Below, one piece after another: positions 54,062 through 64,000 of a DNA stretch of 64,000 nt. A program made the translations under genes and the position numbers. This DNA is from Neocallimastix lanati (nom. inval.). Its lineage: Eukaryota > Neocallimastigomycota > Neocallimastigomycetes > Neocallimastigales > Neocallimastigaceae. Positions within the stretch are counted from its first letter, which is position 1, and each line of letters opens with the position of its first letter. A model generated the notes under the pieces. That model had not been told where the DNA came from, did no database searches, and saw only the letters and a list, made by a program, of their open reading frames with translations. Location of the stretch: assembly GCA_016946835.1 (NCBI GenBank), contig JACVTC010000037.1, positions 367,501-431,500 of the forward strand, in the 5' to 3' direction.

Positions 54062-55061
54062 AATAAAAATTAATTAATAATTTGAATATCTACAATCTAT
54101 TTTTAAAAATGATTAAAAGTATTTTATTATCATAATATTATTATATTAATTAATCAAAAAATGATAATAAAAGACAATTAAAATTAAAAACATAATAAAT
54201 AATAAAAAAATTAAATCATTAAAAAAAATAAATAATAAAAGAAATAAATAATAAAAGAAATATATAATAAAAAAATTAAATAATTAAAGGAAATAAATAA
54301 TAAAATAATTAAATAATTAAAAGAAATAAATAATAAAAATAATTAAATAATAAAAATAATTAAATAATAAAAATAATTATATAATAAAAATAATTATATA
54401 ATAATAATAAATAATAATAATAGATAAAATAATAGAAATAATAGTAATTTTTCATTTTTTCTATCTGAAATAATTATTAATTACGTTTCTAATATTTTTT
54501 CTGTTTAAATTTAAAATATTTTAATATTTAAAAAATTAATATATGAATTTGAATAAAATTTAAATATAATATATTATAAAATATTAATTATTTTAAAAAT
54601 ATTAAATCAAAAACAGTTTTATGTAGTTTTTACTACTATATTATATTATAAATTTTATATAAAATATTAAATTAAAATAATTGTAATATCTAAATAAAAA
54701 ATAAAGATATAAATTTAAAATATTTAAATAAATGTTTTTTCAAAGAAATAAAATTTGATGAAATTTAATATTTTAATATTAAAATTATTATTATATATAC
54801 ATAACAAAACAATAATTTTTATAAATATAGATTAATTTTATAAATATATATTAAATTTTTTTTGTATTAATTTATATTTATGTAAACAATATTATATTCC
54901 AAATTTATGTTCATAAACAATATATGTAAATTTTTAGAGAGAAAAAATTGTATGTTATCTTTTATATATTATATTTCTTTTTTCTTAAAGATTAATATTA
55001 TTTAATATATTTATATAATGAAGTTAATAAAATATCTTTTTTATATATTAAAATATAATAA
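54062..55061. other. AT-rich intergenic DNA
   Basis: No gene seen. The first 350 bp hold loosely repeated AATAATAAAA / AATTAAATAATAAAAATA units. Confidence 0.55.
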
Positions 55062-55158
55062 TGCATCATGGGGACTCAAAGGGTACCTGGCAATCCCGAG
55101 CCACAACTTAAAGATTTCTCTATGGAGCGTCCGTTCCAGGCTGCACGAGGATGAATCA
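55062..55158 (+). other. Unexplained GC-rich island with a 28-codon frame
   Basis: About 97 bp of near-balanced composition between AT-only flanks. An ATG at 55068 opens 28 codons (MGTQRVPGNPEPQLKD...) to a TGA at 55152, almost spanning the island. I do not recognise the peptide. CCTGG (55086) and CCAGG (55136) could pair, and CGTTCCAGGCT is loosely B-box-like, but no full tRNA or known RNA fold emerges. It may be a fragment of a transposon, a small RNA gene or a short transferred piece. Confidence 0.35.
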
Positions 55159-55399
55159 CTATTTATATATATTAATATATATTCATAATTAGGTATAATC
55201 TATTTATTATTAATCTTTATAAATATAATTATTATTTTAGAAATTATTTCTCCTTTATTATTAATAATTTGAATTTAAGTTTTAAAATATAAATTATAAA
55301 AAAATTAATAACTAATTCAAATTAATTAAATTAAATTAATTAAAAAATAAAAAAAAGATAAAAAATAAGATTTCTTTTATTTTTTATTATAAAATATTA

Positions 55400-55583
55400 T
55401 ATTAACTCAGATGAAAGATTAACAATTCATATTATATTTTCGTATTTATTTATTTATAAAAGTGTTAAGTAAAAATAAAAATAAAAAATACATAATGCTT
55501 ATTTTATACATTTAGATAATTAATTCTATTGGTTAAATATATTAAATATTAATTCTTATATTTGATATTTATCTCATTTCACA
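55400..55583 (-). repeat. 3' LTR of copia copy 2
   Basis: 184 bp. The element-orientation start (TGTGAAATG) is at 55583. It matches the copy 1 LTRs, including at the position where the other LTR of this copy differs. Confidence 0.93.
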
Positions 55584-55594
55584 CTCCCCCTCAA
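55584..55594 (-). promoter_or_regulatory. Polypurine tract of copy 2
   Basis: Reverse complement of TTGAGGGGGAG, next to the 3' LTR. Confidence 0.85.
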
Positions 55595-55648
55595 ATCTAA
55601 TTTCTACATGTAGTAAAAATTAGATTTGCTTTTCTGATGTATTACCCT

Positions 55649-58600
55649 TTAATCTTTAATTCTTTCGAGAAGTGTATTTCTAAATTTATCCATTAATGAA
55701 TTATTCAGATATTTAGTGAACCCATCGGCTAGATTATTCTCTGATTTTATGTATTTTAATCTTATTTTATCCTTTTTAACAAGATCTCTTATATGATGAT
55801 ATTTTATATCAATATGTTTTGATTTCGCATTAATAGAATGATTCTGACAATTATATATTGTTGCCTTATTATCAACATTTATTATTACATAGTTAAGATT
55901 GATATTTAGCTCATTTAAAAGGTTCATATACCAAAGACTATGCTTAGCGCATTCGCTTACGCTATAGTATTCTGATTCTGCCGTTGAAGTTGCAACGCAA
56001 TGTTGTAGTTTGGAATACCAGCTAGTAGGTGCATCTCCCATCATCATCAGAAAACCGGAGGTTGATTTTCTTGTATCAATGTCTCCAGCATAATCGGCGT
56101 CCACAAATATTTTTAATGAGCTATTCTTTGAGAATTTAATTCCATAATTTTCAGTACCCTTTAGGTATTTGAAAATCTTTTCTACGTTAATCCAGTCCTC
56201 CATAGTAGGATTTTTGCTTTTTCTTGCTGCTTGATTTACTGAAAATAATATGTCTGGTCTTGTACAAATTGCAAGGTATAGGAGGTTCCCAATGGCACTT
56301 CTGTAAAAGGTTTCATTAAATTTTTTGTTTCTTAATTCCTTATTTTCCAATGGCTTCATATTTCTTACAGGTGCGCAATTAGTCAGTCTAAACTTATTTA
56401 GTAATTCTCTAAGATATCCTCTTTGATGTATAATATAACCATCACTTTGTCTTTCAAATTTTATCCCAATGACGAAATCTACTTCACCTATATATTTAAT
56501 GTTATAATTCATTTTAATTTGTTCCTTAATATTTATTATTACATTTTCCTTGCCTATTAAAAGTATATCATCAACATATACCGTAAGAATACATATTATT
56601 TCCTTCAATTTATTTTCCTTCACATAGATACAAGGTTCACTATTCAATCTTCTAAATTTCATTTCTAATAGTGTAGAGTCCAATTTTTCGTTCCATTCCC
56701 TGCCGGCTTGCTTTAAACCATATAAGGCTTTGTTTAATTTAAAATAAACTTTGTTGTATAATGGGTGACCTTGAGGTGGCCTCATATAAATGTCTTCGCT
56801 CAAGTCGGCATTTAGGTATGCTGCATTAATGTCTAATTGAAAAATTTTAAAGTTTTTCTGTACTGCGATTGCTATAATTATTCGCAGTGAATCATGTTTT
56901 AAAGTAGGCGAGAAGGTAAGTAAGTAGTCTATACCAAACTTTTGTGTGAATCCCCTTGCGACTAAACGTGCTTTGCGTACAAGGATATTTCCGTTGAAAT
57001 CCCGCTTATATTTGAAAACCCATTTACAGGAAACTATGTTTACTCCCTTTGGAATGGATTTTATTGGTTTGAACACGTTAAGTTGTTCCATATTTTCTAG
57101 TTCTTTGTTAACGGCATCCAACCATTCATCCTTATCTGGTAGATTGAATATGTCATAAAAATCTTTTGGTTCTTTTAAGTTTGTATTATTGTGAGTTTTT
57201 GGTGTAGATGATTTGTGATTTGTTAGTTTTGGTCTTTTGTCATTTATTGAATTGTTGTATATTGCATTTATTACTTCGTTATTTGTATTGATATTATTAT
57301 TATTATTGTTATTATTATTGTTATTGTTATTGTTATTATTATTATTATTGTTATTGTTATTGTTATTATTATTACTATTGTTATTGTTATTGTTATTGTT
57401 ATTGTTATTGTTATTGTTATTGTTATTGTTATTGTTATTGTTATTGTTATTGTTATTGTTATTGTTATTGTTATTGTTATTGTTATTGTTATTGTTATTG
57501 TTATTGTTATTGTTATTGTTATTGTTATTGTTATTGTTATTGTTATTGTTATTGTTATTGTTATTGTTATTGTTATTGTTATTGTTATTGTTATTGTTAT
57601 TGTTATTGTTATTGTTATTGTTATTGTTATTGTTATTGTTAAAAAAGTTATAATGGTTGAATCTTTTGGAATCATTATTACTGAGTAAATCGCTCCCCCT
57701 GATTTCGGAATTGGGAATAAAATAGTAGAAATCCTTGGGGATGGAAGAAGTGATTTTAGAATTGCCAGGGTTATTTTCAAAAAATTCAACAGAGCGGGAA
57801 AGAATAATTTTATTAGAAGACAAATTAAGAATTTTATAAGCTGAAGAATACGGATGATAACCCAGGAAAATGCCTGGTAAAGCATTATTGTCAAATTTAT
57901 TTCGAAAAGATTTTGGAACGTGGAAAAATACGCGACATCCAAAAACCTTAAAGTGAGAATAATCAACTTTTGATTTAAATAAAATTTCGTAAGGTATTTT
58001 GTTATGGATACCAGAGTGTGGTATTCTATTATGTATATAGTTAGCTGTATCAACAGCATATTCCCAGAATTCGTGACTTAATTGAGCCTCATTTAATAAG
58101 GCTTTAGCAGAATTTATAAGGATACCATTAAAGCGTTCCGCACGACCATTTTGTTGGGGAGAATATGGGATAGTAAATTGTTGAACAATCCCATTATTGG
58201 TACAGAATGTTTTGAATTTTCTATTGTTGAATTCCGTTCCATTATCGGTACGAATAAAAGATATAGATTTATTGAAAATATTATTGATTTCTTTATACCA
58301 AGAGTGAAATTTATCGAACGTTTCACTTTTGTTGTCGAGAAAGAGGACCCATCCATAACGTGAAAAATCATCTAGAATTGAGAGGAAATACTTACTTCCA
58401 TGAATTGATTCATTGACTGGCCCAACAAGGTCCATGTGGATTAATTCGAAAATGGATTTAGATTTATTTATAGATCTTTTATATGGAAAATTTTTTAATT
58501 TTGAATTAGAACAAATAGGACATTTTGATTTAATATCAATTTTTAATAATTTGTTTTTGATGGGATTAATATAAAAATGCCCTAATCTCCTATGCCATAA

Positions 58601-59641
58601 TTTTATTTTATCGGGGATAGATAGTCTTGATAAGTGAAATAGATGTATAGGTGTATTAATTGGTTTATTATAAATTATGGGATTGGTTGATAACCAAATA
58701 ATGAAAGTATTTTGTTCGTTTGAAAATAGATTAATTATTCTGCTTCCATATTGATCATAGATGGTTGCACATAAATGATTTTTGTTATTAAAGAAAATGA
58801 CCTTATAATATTGTTGGATGAGTTTAGTAACTGAAATTATATTTTTAGTTATGTGTGGTACAAAATGGACGTTTCTTAATACAACTTTATTATTATTTAA
58901 ATATCCAATGAAATCACCACATTTATGTGATGTGACTATGTTACCATTTGGGAGTACAATATTTTCATTGCAATACTTTAAATTTTTGAGGGAACTGATG
59001 GAATTAGTGATATGTAATGAAGCTCCAGAATCTAAAATCCAAGACGAAATTTTATTGTTTTGTTCAAGTTTTGTTTTCGAATCATTTTGTATTTTAGTTG
59101 TGATACAGTTTAATAAAACGTCATTTTCTAAATTGTAATCTTCTGAAAAAATACCAGAATTATGGTTTTTATCATTTGAACTAACATAGTTTATTTGTTT
59201 ATTTGTATTTCTAAATGTTTTGTTTTTAAACTGGTTATTTCTGGTATTTTTATAGTGTTGTTTTTTGAATTTAAAGTAATTTTTATGCTTGTTCTTAAGT
59301 TTGTTATTGTGCCAACAGTCCCTTGAAAAGTGACCGAATTTTCCACAGGTATGACATTTTCCGTTATTTGATTTTCTTTTGACATTGTGTTTTTTGCTAT
59401 TAGTACGAAATCTAGTTTTCTGTTCAATATGGAATATCTGTTTATCGGATCCTTCTTGTTTTATTGATTCCTTCATGTTCGAGAATATAATGTCAGGAAT
59501 GACATTTTTAATGTAGGAACATAGTTTATTCCAATCATCTTTATATTGGAAAACATTTATAAATCTTAGGTTTTCGGGTAGAGATCTGTTGAGTATTCCA
59601 GCTTTTATATTATCACTAATATCGTGATCTAGATTTTTCAA
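55649..59641 (-). CDS. Copia Gag C-terminus + Pol polyprotein, copy 2
   Basis: 1330 codons. Same domain order and motifs as copy 1: CCHC knuckle, DSGA protease, HHCC/DDE integrase, YVDD RT, RNase H. The residues look identical outside the Asn run, which is about 32 longer and has a Ser and an Ile interruption. Like copy 1 it starts without an ATG, in the +1 frame relative to gag, so expression probably needs recoding. All catalytic motifs are intact. Confidence 0.93.
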   Translation of the reverse strand: MKNLDHDISDNIKAGILNRSLPENLRFINVFQYKDDWNKLCSYIKNVIPDIIFSNMKESIKQEGSDKQIFHIEQKTRFRTNSKKHNVKRKSNNGKCHTCGKFGHFSRDCWHNNKLKNKHKNYFKFKKQHYKNTRNNQFKNKTFRNTNKQINYVSSNDKNHNSGIFSEDYNLENDVLLNCITTKIQNDSKTKLEQNNKISSWILDSGASLHITNSISSLKNLKYCNENIVLPNGNIVTSHKCGDFIGYLNNNKVVLRNVHFVPHITKNIISVTKLIQQYYKVIFFNNKNHLCATIYDQYGSRIINLFSNEQNTFIIWLSTNPIIYNKPINTPIHLFHLSRLSIPDKIKLWHRRLGHFYINPIKNKLLKIDIKSKCPICSNSKLKNFPYKRSINKSKSIFELIHMDLVGPVNESIHGSKYFLSILDDFSRYGWVLFLDNKSETFDKFHSWYKEINNIFNKSISFIRTDNGTEFNNRKFKTFCTNNGIVQQFTIPYSPQQNGRAERFNGILINSAKALLNEAQLSHEFWEYAVDTANYIHNRIPHSGIHNKIPYEILFKSKVDYSHFKVFGCRVFFHVPKSFRNKFDNNALPGIFLGYHPYSSAYKILNLSSNKIILSRSVEFFENNPGNSKITSSIPKDFYYFIPNSEIRGSDLLSNNDSKRFNHYNFFNNNNNNNNNNNNNNNNNNNNNNNNNNNNNNNNNNNNNNNNNNNNNNNNNNNNNNNNNNNNNNNNNNNNNNNNNNNNNNNNNNNNNNNNSNNNNNNNNNNNNNNNNNNNNNNNNNNNINTNNEVINAIYNNSINDKRPKLTNHKSSTPKTHNNTNLKEPKDFYDIFNLPDKDEWLDAVNKELENMEQLNVFKPIKSIPKGVNIVSCKWVFKYKRDFNGNILVRKARLVARGFTQKFGIDYLLTFSPTLKHDSLRIIIAIAVQKNFKIFQLDINAAYLNADLSEDIYMRPPQGHPLYNKVYFKLNKALYGLKQAGREWNEKLDSTLLEMKFRRLNSEPCIYVKENKLKEIICILTVYVDDILLIGKENVIINIKEQIKMNYNIKYIGEVDFVIGIKFERQSDGYIIHQRGYLRELLNKFRLTNCAPVRNMKPLENKELRNKKFNETFYRSAIGNLLYLAICTRPDILFSVNQAARKSKNPTMEDWINVEKIFKYLKGTENYGIKFSKNSSLKIFVDADYAGDIDTRKSTSGFLMMMGDAPTSWYSKLQHCVATSTAESEYYSVSECAKHSLWYMNLLNELNINLNYVIINVDNKATIYNCQNHSINAKSKHIDIKYHHIRDLVKKDKIRLKYIKSENNLADGFTKYLNNSLMDKFRNTLLERIKD
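57291..57640 (-). repeat. (AATAAC)n hexanucleotide coding for Asn, copy 2
   Basis: About 350 bp of alternating AAC/AAT codons on the - strand. It is purer towards the integrase side and more AAT-rich with single-base variants towards the RT side. Confidence 0.95.
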
Positions 59642-60179
59642 GCTCTTCTATGGCATTTTGTAGTTTTGCCATAAAGATATTTATGTCTTGATCTTCATTG
59701 TATTTTAGATTGTTTATTTTATTTTGTATTTCTAATTTTCTTCGTTCTGGACTTCTTGTGAAGGAATGTTCTAAGATTTTCCATGTTTGGAAAGCTGTTT
59801 TCCCTTGTCCCTCGATTATTTTCCTAGTTTCCTCTCCTAAACTATTAATGATGATCCATTTTACCATGACATCATTTTTAATGTCTAGAAGGTTGGTGTC
59901 TTTATCATACACTAAATTATTATCGAACTTATCTTCCATGTAATCACTGAGGTCATCTTTAACATTCCTTTTTCTTATCTTCTTTACCTTTTCAGAAACA
60001 ACGTATCCTTCAAGGTTATTTATCATTAATAAGTAAAGGATACTAGTTCTCCAGCTGTTGTAATTTTCTGGAGTGAGATCAATTACTCTATTGAAATTTT
60101 CAGAGTAACTGAAAGTGATACCCTTTGTTTGGGGATCGTTAATCACAATAGGTTGATTAATATTTCCTTGTCTTGTCAT
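59616..60179 (-). CDS. Copia Gag, N-terminal part, copy 2
   Basis: 187 aa, identical to the copy 1 product, with the same TAG inside the gag fold and the same overlap with the pol frame. The shared break means it was present in their common source element, not caused by a private error. Confidence 0.85.
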   Translation of the reverse strand: MTRQGNINQPIVINDPQTKGITFSYSENFNRVIDLTPENYNSWRTSILYLLMINNLEGYVVSEKVKKIRKRNVKDDLSDYMEDKFDNNLVYDKDTNLLDIKNDVMVKWIIINSLGEETRKIIEGQGKTAFQTWKILEHSFTRSPERRKLEIQNKINNLKYNEDQDINIFMAKLQNAIEELEKSRSRY

Positions 60180-60649
60180 ATTATTTTGATTGTTAATACT
60201 GCTTTATTTAAGGGATTAGTTGTATTTCGTAATATAAATTTAATATTGTTATAGAATAATTCTTTTATTTTATTATTTGTTCTATTTATATTTATATTTT
60301 TAATTTAAATTTTGATTAAAGAATGGTTTATGATTGGGGGTTTATATTGAATTGTTTATATTATTTTAATATGCCGAATACTGATTTTGTCCTGCTTTAT
60401 TGGGTATATTTTAGTTAAAGATATCATCTGATTATTAAATGTTGATTTTTGCGATTGGTTATTTATATTATTTTCATTGTTTAAATTGTTTATTTTTGAT
60501 TCATTGAAATTTTATTTTGATCTTTAGTTTTGTCAAATAGGATGATTATATTTTGTTATTCATTTGATTGAATGATTTCTTTGATAAAAAAAATTTTTTT
60601 TTTATTCTTATTTTTATTTTTTATTATTTTTTTTATATTTATATTTATG

Positions 60650-60890
60650 TAATCAGCTCAGATTATTTGGCTGACTTTACTCAGCTCAAAATATTATTAT
60701 TCATTTGGCTGACTTTATTCAGCTCAGAGTATTTTTAACCATTTGGCTGACTTTACTCAGCTCAAAATATTTTAACCATTTGGCTGACTTTACTCAGCTC
60801 AAAGTATTTTTGTTCATTTTGCTGACTTTACTCAGCTCAAAGTATTTTTGTTCATTTTGCTGACTTTACTCAGCTCAAAATATTTTTGCT
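60650..60890 (-). repeat. Leader tandem repeat with hairpins, six units, copy 2
   Basis: Same GAGCTGAGTAAAGTCAGC-containing unit as in copy 1, but with six full units. The extra one duplicates the unit with the spacer containing TATTTTTGTTCATTTTGC. The end nearest gag has the same truncated unit. Confidence 0.85.
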
Positions 60891-61231
60891 ATTATTTTTA
60901 TTTATATTTTATTATAAATGATATTTGTATTTGTTTATTTAATTTTTAATTCATCTAAATTTAATATCATATTATGTTGTAAGATTTCTTGAAAAAAAAA
61001 ATTAATATCATTGAAATATATTTCTTATTTTGAACACATTAGGTTGAGTTATAGTTTTTGTTTAAGTTATATGTTTAAGATTTATATAAGAGTAAACGTT
61101 AAAAAAAAAAAAACTCCTTTTTTTTTTTTTTAATTTTAAAACTTTTGAACATTTATGACAAAAAAAAAATATCATTGTTTATATGATCCAAAAAAAAAAA
61201 AATAAAAAATATAAATATTTATCTTTTGTTA

Positions 61232-61264
61232 TAGCTCAATCTGAGGAGATTGAGACTCTTAATC
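61232..61264 (-). promoter_or_regulatory. Primer-binding site of copy 2
   Basis: On the + strand these 33 bases read directly as a tRNA-Lys(CUU)-like stretch (TAGCTCAATC ... GAGACTCTTAATC). They are identical to the copy 1 site and abut the 5' LTR. Confidence 0.65.
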
Positions 61265-61448
61265 TATTAACTCAGATGAAAGATTAACAATTTATATTAT
61301 ATTTTCGTATTTATTTATTTATAAAAGTGTTAAGTAAAAATAAAAATAAAAAATACATAATGCTTATTTTATACATTTAGATAATTAATTCTATTGGTTA
61401 AATATATTAAATATTAATTCTTATATTTGATATTTATCTCATTTCACA
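61265..61448 (-). repeat. 5' LTR of copia copy 2
   Basis: 184 bp. One substitution (61293) relative to the other three LTRs in the window. Followed by TATTA, the right-hand target-site duplication. Confidence 0.93.
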
Positions 61449-61453
61449 TATTA

Positions 61454-63124
61454 ATATTAAAAATAATTTGTTAAATACATATTTTTAATAATTAAAAAAA
61501 AAAAAAAAAGAATTAAAATTAGCACTAATAATTTAAAGAATTTACTTCAAATAAAAATTTTTTACAAAATATCAATATTTTTTCAATTGATTTTACTGAT
61601 AAAACTTTTGTGTTTTTATTTAATAAAGATTATACTAATATCTGAAATAAAGGATCAGTCTATTTATTGATTATTGAAAAAAAGACATTTGGAAATACAC
61701 CTATAAAATATAGGGAATATATATAAAATTAAAAAAATAATAGAAATATAGATAATATCTTAAGGTATATAAGAAAAATTAATTAAGAAGTAGTTTATTA
61801 GTGCTTTGGTTTAAATTTTTGGTTTTTCAATCGATGATAAACGTGAGACCAAAAAAGAAAATATAAAATAAAAATGGAGAGAATCTTTTTTAGTATGCAA
61901 TAGTTAACTTCAAATTTAATTATAATTTAAATATATTTAAGTATTTTGTAGATGAACAGTAACACCTTAAGAGAGGCCTTTTCTCAATCTATAATTATAA
62001 TAAATTTTTGCTCTCTTGAAACTTAGTACTAAAAAATATAAATTGAAAATATGTATATATAGTTTATTTTATTAAAAAAATTTTTTTATGTATTGAAAAA
62101 GTAAAAAAAAAAAAAAATAAAATAAAAAAAGTTAGTAGTTAAAATTATAATTAATTTTAATAAATACCTTTTCATTAAAAATAATGACAAAGAATAAAAG
62201 GTTTCAGTGTATTACAAAATATTTATTTTATATATTTTTAAATAATTATATTTAATAATAAAACATAATAAATTAAAGATATTACATAATTCCAATAATT
62301 TTATTTAATTCTTTTAATTTATATTTCTGAATAAAATAAATTATATATTTTTATATTAATATATTATTTAATTTTGTTTTTAAATTAAAATTTTTATTTT
62401 TTTGTATATTTTATTTATATCTAAATAAATAATATATTTTTAATAATTATAATAAAATGATATATTTAATATTATAATATTATTTGTAAAAAATAAAAAT
62501 AAATTTAATAAATAGTATTAAAAGTTTTTATAATAAAAATTCTTTATTATTATTTTAATATATCAATTTGTTACTAATTATTTACATCAAAATTACAAAA
62601 TTTAGATCAAATAATAATTTATAAATATTTATAAATTCAAAGATTTATTTATTTATAATTTATATTAAATAAAAGTAATTTAAATATTTCGGAAAAAAAA
62701 AGAGTAAAAAATAACTATATTTTATATACTTTTTAAAAATATTTTGTACAAATAATAATTTTTATTTATTTTTTTAACCGCTTCATTTAATTTTAATTTT
62801 TCAAATTATTAAAATGTGATACTTTTCTTCTCAAAAATTAAAATATTATAAAATATTGATGAGTTTATTTAATAATTTTAGTTTAATATTTAATTAAATA
62901 TACAAATATTTTTAATAATTATATAATTTATTTTGAAAAAATATATAAATAGCAAATTTTTTAAATAATTTTTTTGATTTATTATTTATAAAAATAAAAC
63001 ATATAATTATTTGTTTTATTCATTAGTAAACATTTAATTATATACATCTTCAAATTTAAATATAAAATAATATAAAAAAATTATTGAATCTTAAAAATAT
63101 TTTGAATTTTATTTTTATAATAAA
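61454..63124. other. AT-rich intergenic DNA upstream of the esterase gene
   Basis: No gene or element recognised. A slightly GC-richer part at 61800-62030 has no coding frame. Confidence 0.55.
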
Positions 63125-64000
63125 ATGAAAATTTTTAACATTATTACTTGTTCTTTTAAGTATTGTTGGTTTAGTCAATGCTGCTTGTAATGGAGCCCAT
63201 GCTCAATGTGATGGTGTAAACTTTAAAGGTGAAAATTGTTGTGTCAGTGGATATACTTGTAAAAAATTGGACCAATGGTATTCTCAATGTGTTCCAGATG
63301 CTACTGATAACAATGCTGCAAAAAATAATGATGTAAATAATGCTTCAAAGAACAATGTTCCAATGGATAATTCACCAAAGAGTGTCAATAATAATAATGC
63401 TGGAGCTAATAAGATTGGAACCATTTATATTGCAGGTGATTCTACTGCTGATAATAATGGTGCTAATAATAGTAAAACTGCGGGTTGGGGTAAATATCTT
63501 GGGGATTATTTCTCCGTTCCTGTGAATAATCAAGCTAAATCTGGTCAAAGTGCTAGAACTTTCTGGCGTGATGGTAGATGGAATGCTTTAATTAAGAATG
63601 TTAGAAAGGGTGATTATGTTTTAATTGAATTTGGTCATAATGATACTGGTGGTCCAAATACTGTTGCTAAGAAAGGTTCTGTAGTCGGTACTGGTAATGA
63701 AACTGTTAAAGTTGGAAATGAAATTGTTCATACTTTCCCATGGTATATTCGTCAAATGGCGAAACAAGTATTAGATAAAGGAGCTACTCCAGTTCTTATG
63801 TCTAATACACCAAACTTTAGTTTCAATAAAGGAAAAGTTCCAGCAAGTGGTCGTTTTGGTGGATATATGAAATTAGTTGCAGAAGAAATGAAGATTCCAT
63901 TCATTGATCACTACAACTATATTGCTCGTCAATGGGAAAAACTTGGAGAAAACAACATTAAATCCAAGAATTGGTTCCCCACTGATTATAAACATACAGC
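63125..64000 (+). CDS. Secreted CBM1 + SGNH/CE12-type acetylesterase, partial
   Basis: Likely rhamnogalacturonan (pectin) acetylesterase anchored to cellulose. After a signal peptide (LLLVLLSIVGLVNA) comes a fungal CBM1 (CNGAHAQCDGVNF ... CKKLDQWYSQC, with Cys and aromatic residues in place), an Asn/Ser/Lys-rich linker, then an SGNH hydrolase: block I AGDSTADNNG (nucleophile Ser), GQSARTFW, block III FGHNDTGGP, and block V WFPTDYKH with catalytic Asp and His near the window end. Only the last part is cut off. Oddity: the ATG at 63125 is one nucleotide out of frame with the signal peptide. The sequence has AAAATTTTT where one base fewer would give a normal MKF-type start, and the mature frame has TGA at 63126. 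This is either a homopolymer indel error, a broken start, or an unseen upstream exon. The mature region is otherwise uninterrupted. Confidence 0.85.

Larger units (their letters stand above)
55400..61448 (-). mobile_element. Complete Ty1/copia LTR retrotransposon, copy 2
   Basis: The 6049-bp element is the inverted near-identical partner of 25505-31375. The target-site duplication is TATTA (55395-55399 and 61449-61453). It differs from copy 1 mainly by about 32 extra Asn codons, one more leader repeat unit and a ~42-bp A/T-rich insertion at about 61097-61138. The two LTRs differ at one site (C at 55428, T at 61293). The 3' ends of the two elements face each other across 24 kb. Confidence 0.95.

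Noticed and set aside
55068-55158. tRNA gene in the GC-rich island
   Set aside because: A B-box-like word is present, but acceptor and T-arm pairing fail on both strands.
63340-63525. 61-codon + strand frame starting MLQRTMF
   Set aside because: Out-of-frame shadow of the CBM1-esterase, whose frame carries all CBM1 and SGNH motifs.

Overview
The window is typical of an anaerobic gut fungus (Neocallimastigomycota). The evidence is long intergenic tracts that are almost pure A/T, full of homopolymers and AT microsatellites; islands of much higher GC that coincide with genes or relics of mobile elements; a short spliceosomal intron with a TACTAAT branch site; Asn/Gln-rich low complexity; and secreted plant-polymer enzymes, one of them with a domain order known mainly from rumen Clostridia. 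The genus cannot be fixed from the sequence. No tRNA, rRNA, CRISPR array or bacterial-style operon is visible.

Layout. 1-21778: gene-free AT desert with heptanucleotide and other tandem repeats, one GC-richer island (1186-1365) and a 5'-truncated copy of a retroposon tail (13736-13794). 21779-23527: intact HSF-type transcription factor. 25505-31375: complete Ty1/copia retrotransposon, + strand. 31381-36620: a graveyard of older elements: local tandem repeats, a LINE-like 3' end, a MULE transposase relic, a SINE-like retroposon and a possible LTR-element relic. 37835-38524: 690-bp (AAT)n array. 40882-43494: two-exon secreted GH3 beta-glucosidase with reversed domain order. 44989-45238: small foldback/MITE-like element built from a 15-bp minisatellite. 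47845-53235: AT-rich DNA with diverged direct duplications, the last lying directly upstream of a secreted CAP/SCP protein gene (53537-54061). 55062-55158: unexplained GC-rich island. 55400-61448: second, nearly identical copy of the copia element on the - strand. 63125-window end: secreted CBM1 plus SGNH/CE12-type acetylesterase, cut off by the window edge and with an apparent 1-nt frameshift just after its ATG.

How it fits together. The GH3 enzyme, the CBM1-esterase and the CAP protein all carry signal peptides and are predicted to be secreted; the two enzymes fit plant cell-wall breakdown (terminal release of glucose or xylose, and deacetylation of pectin). There is no evidence of co-regulation with the HSF-type gene. 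The most informative system is the pair of young copia elements. They share a +1 frame change inside gag, a primer-binding site that looks complementary to the 5' half of tRNA-Lys(CUU), a leader of tandem hairpin repeats (5 versus 6 units) and an Asn-codon expansion of different length, and each has its own 5-bp target-site duplication.
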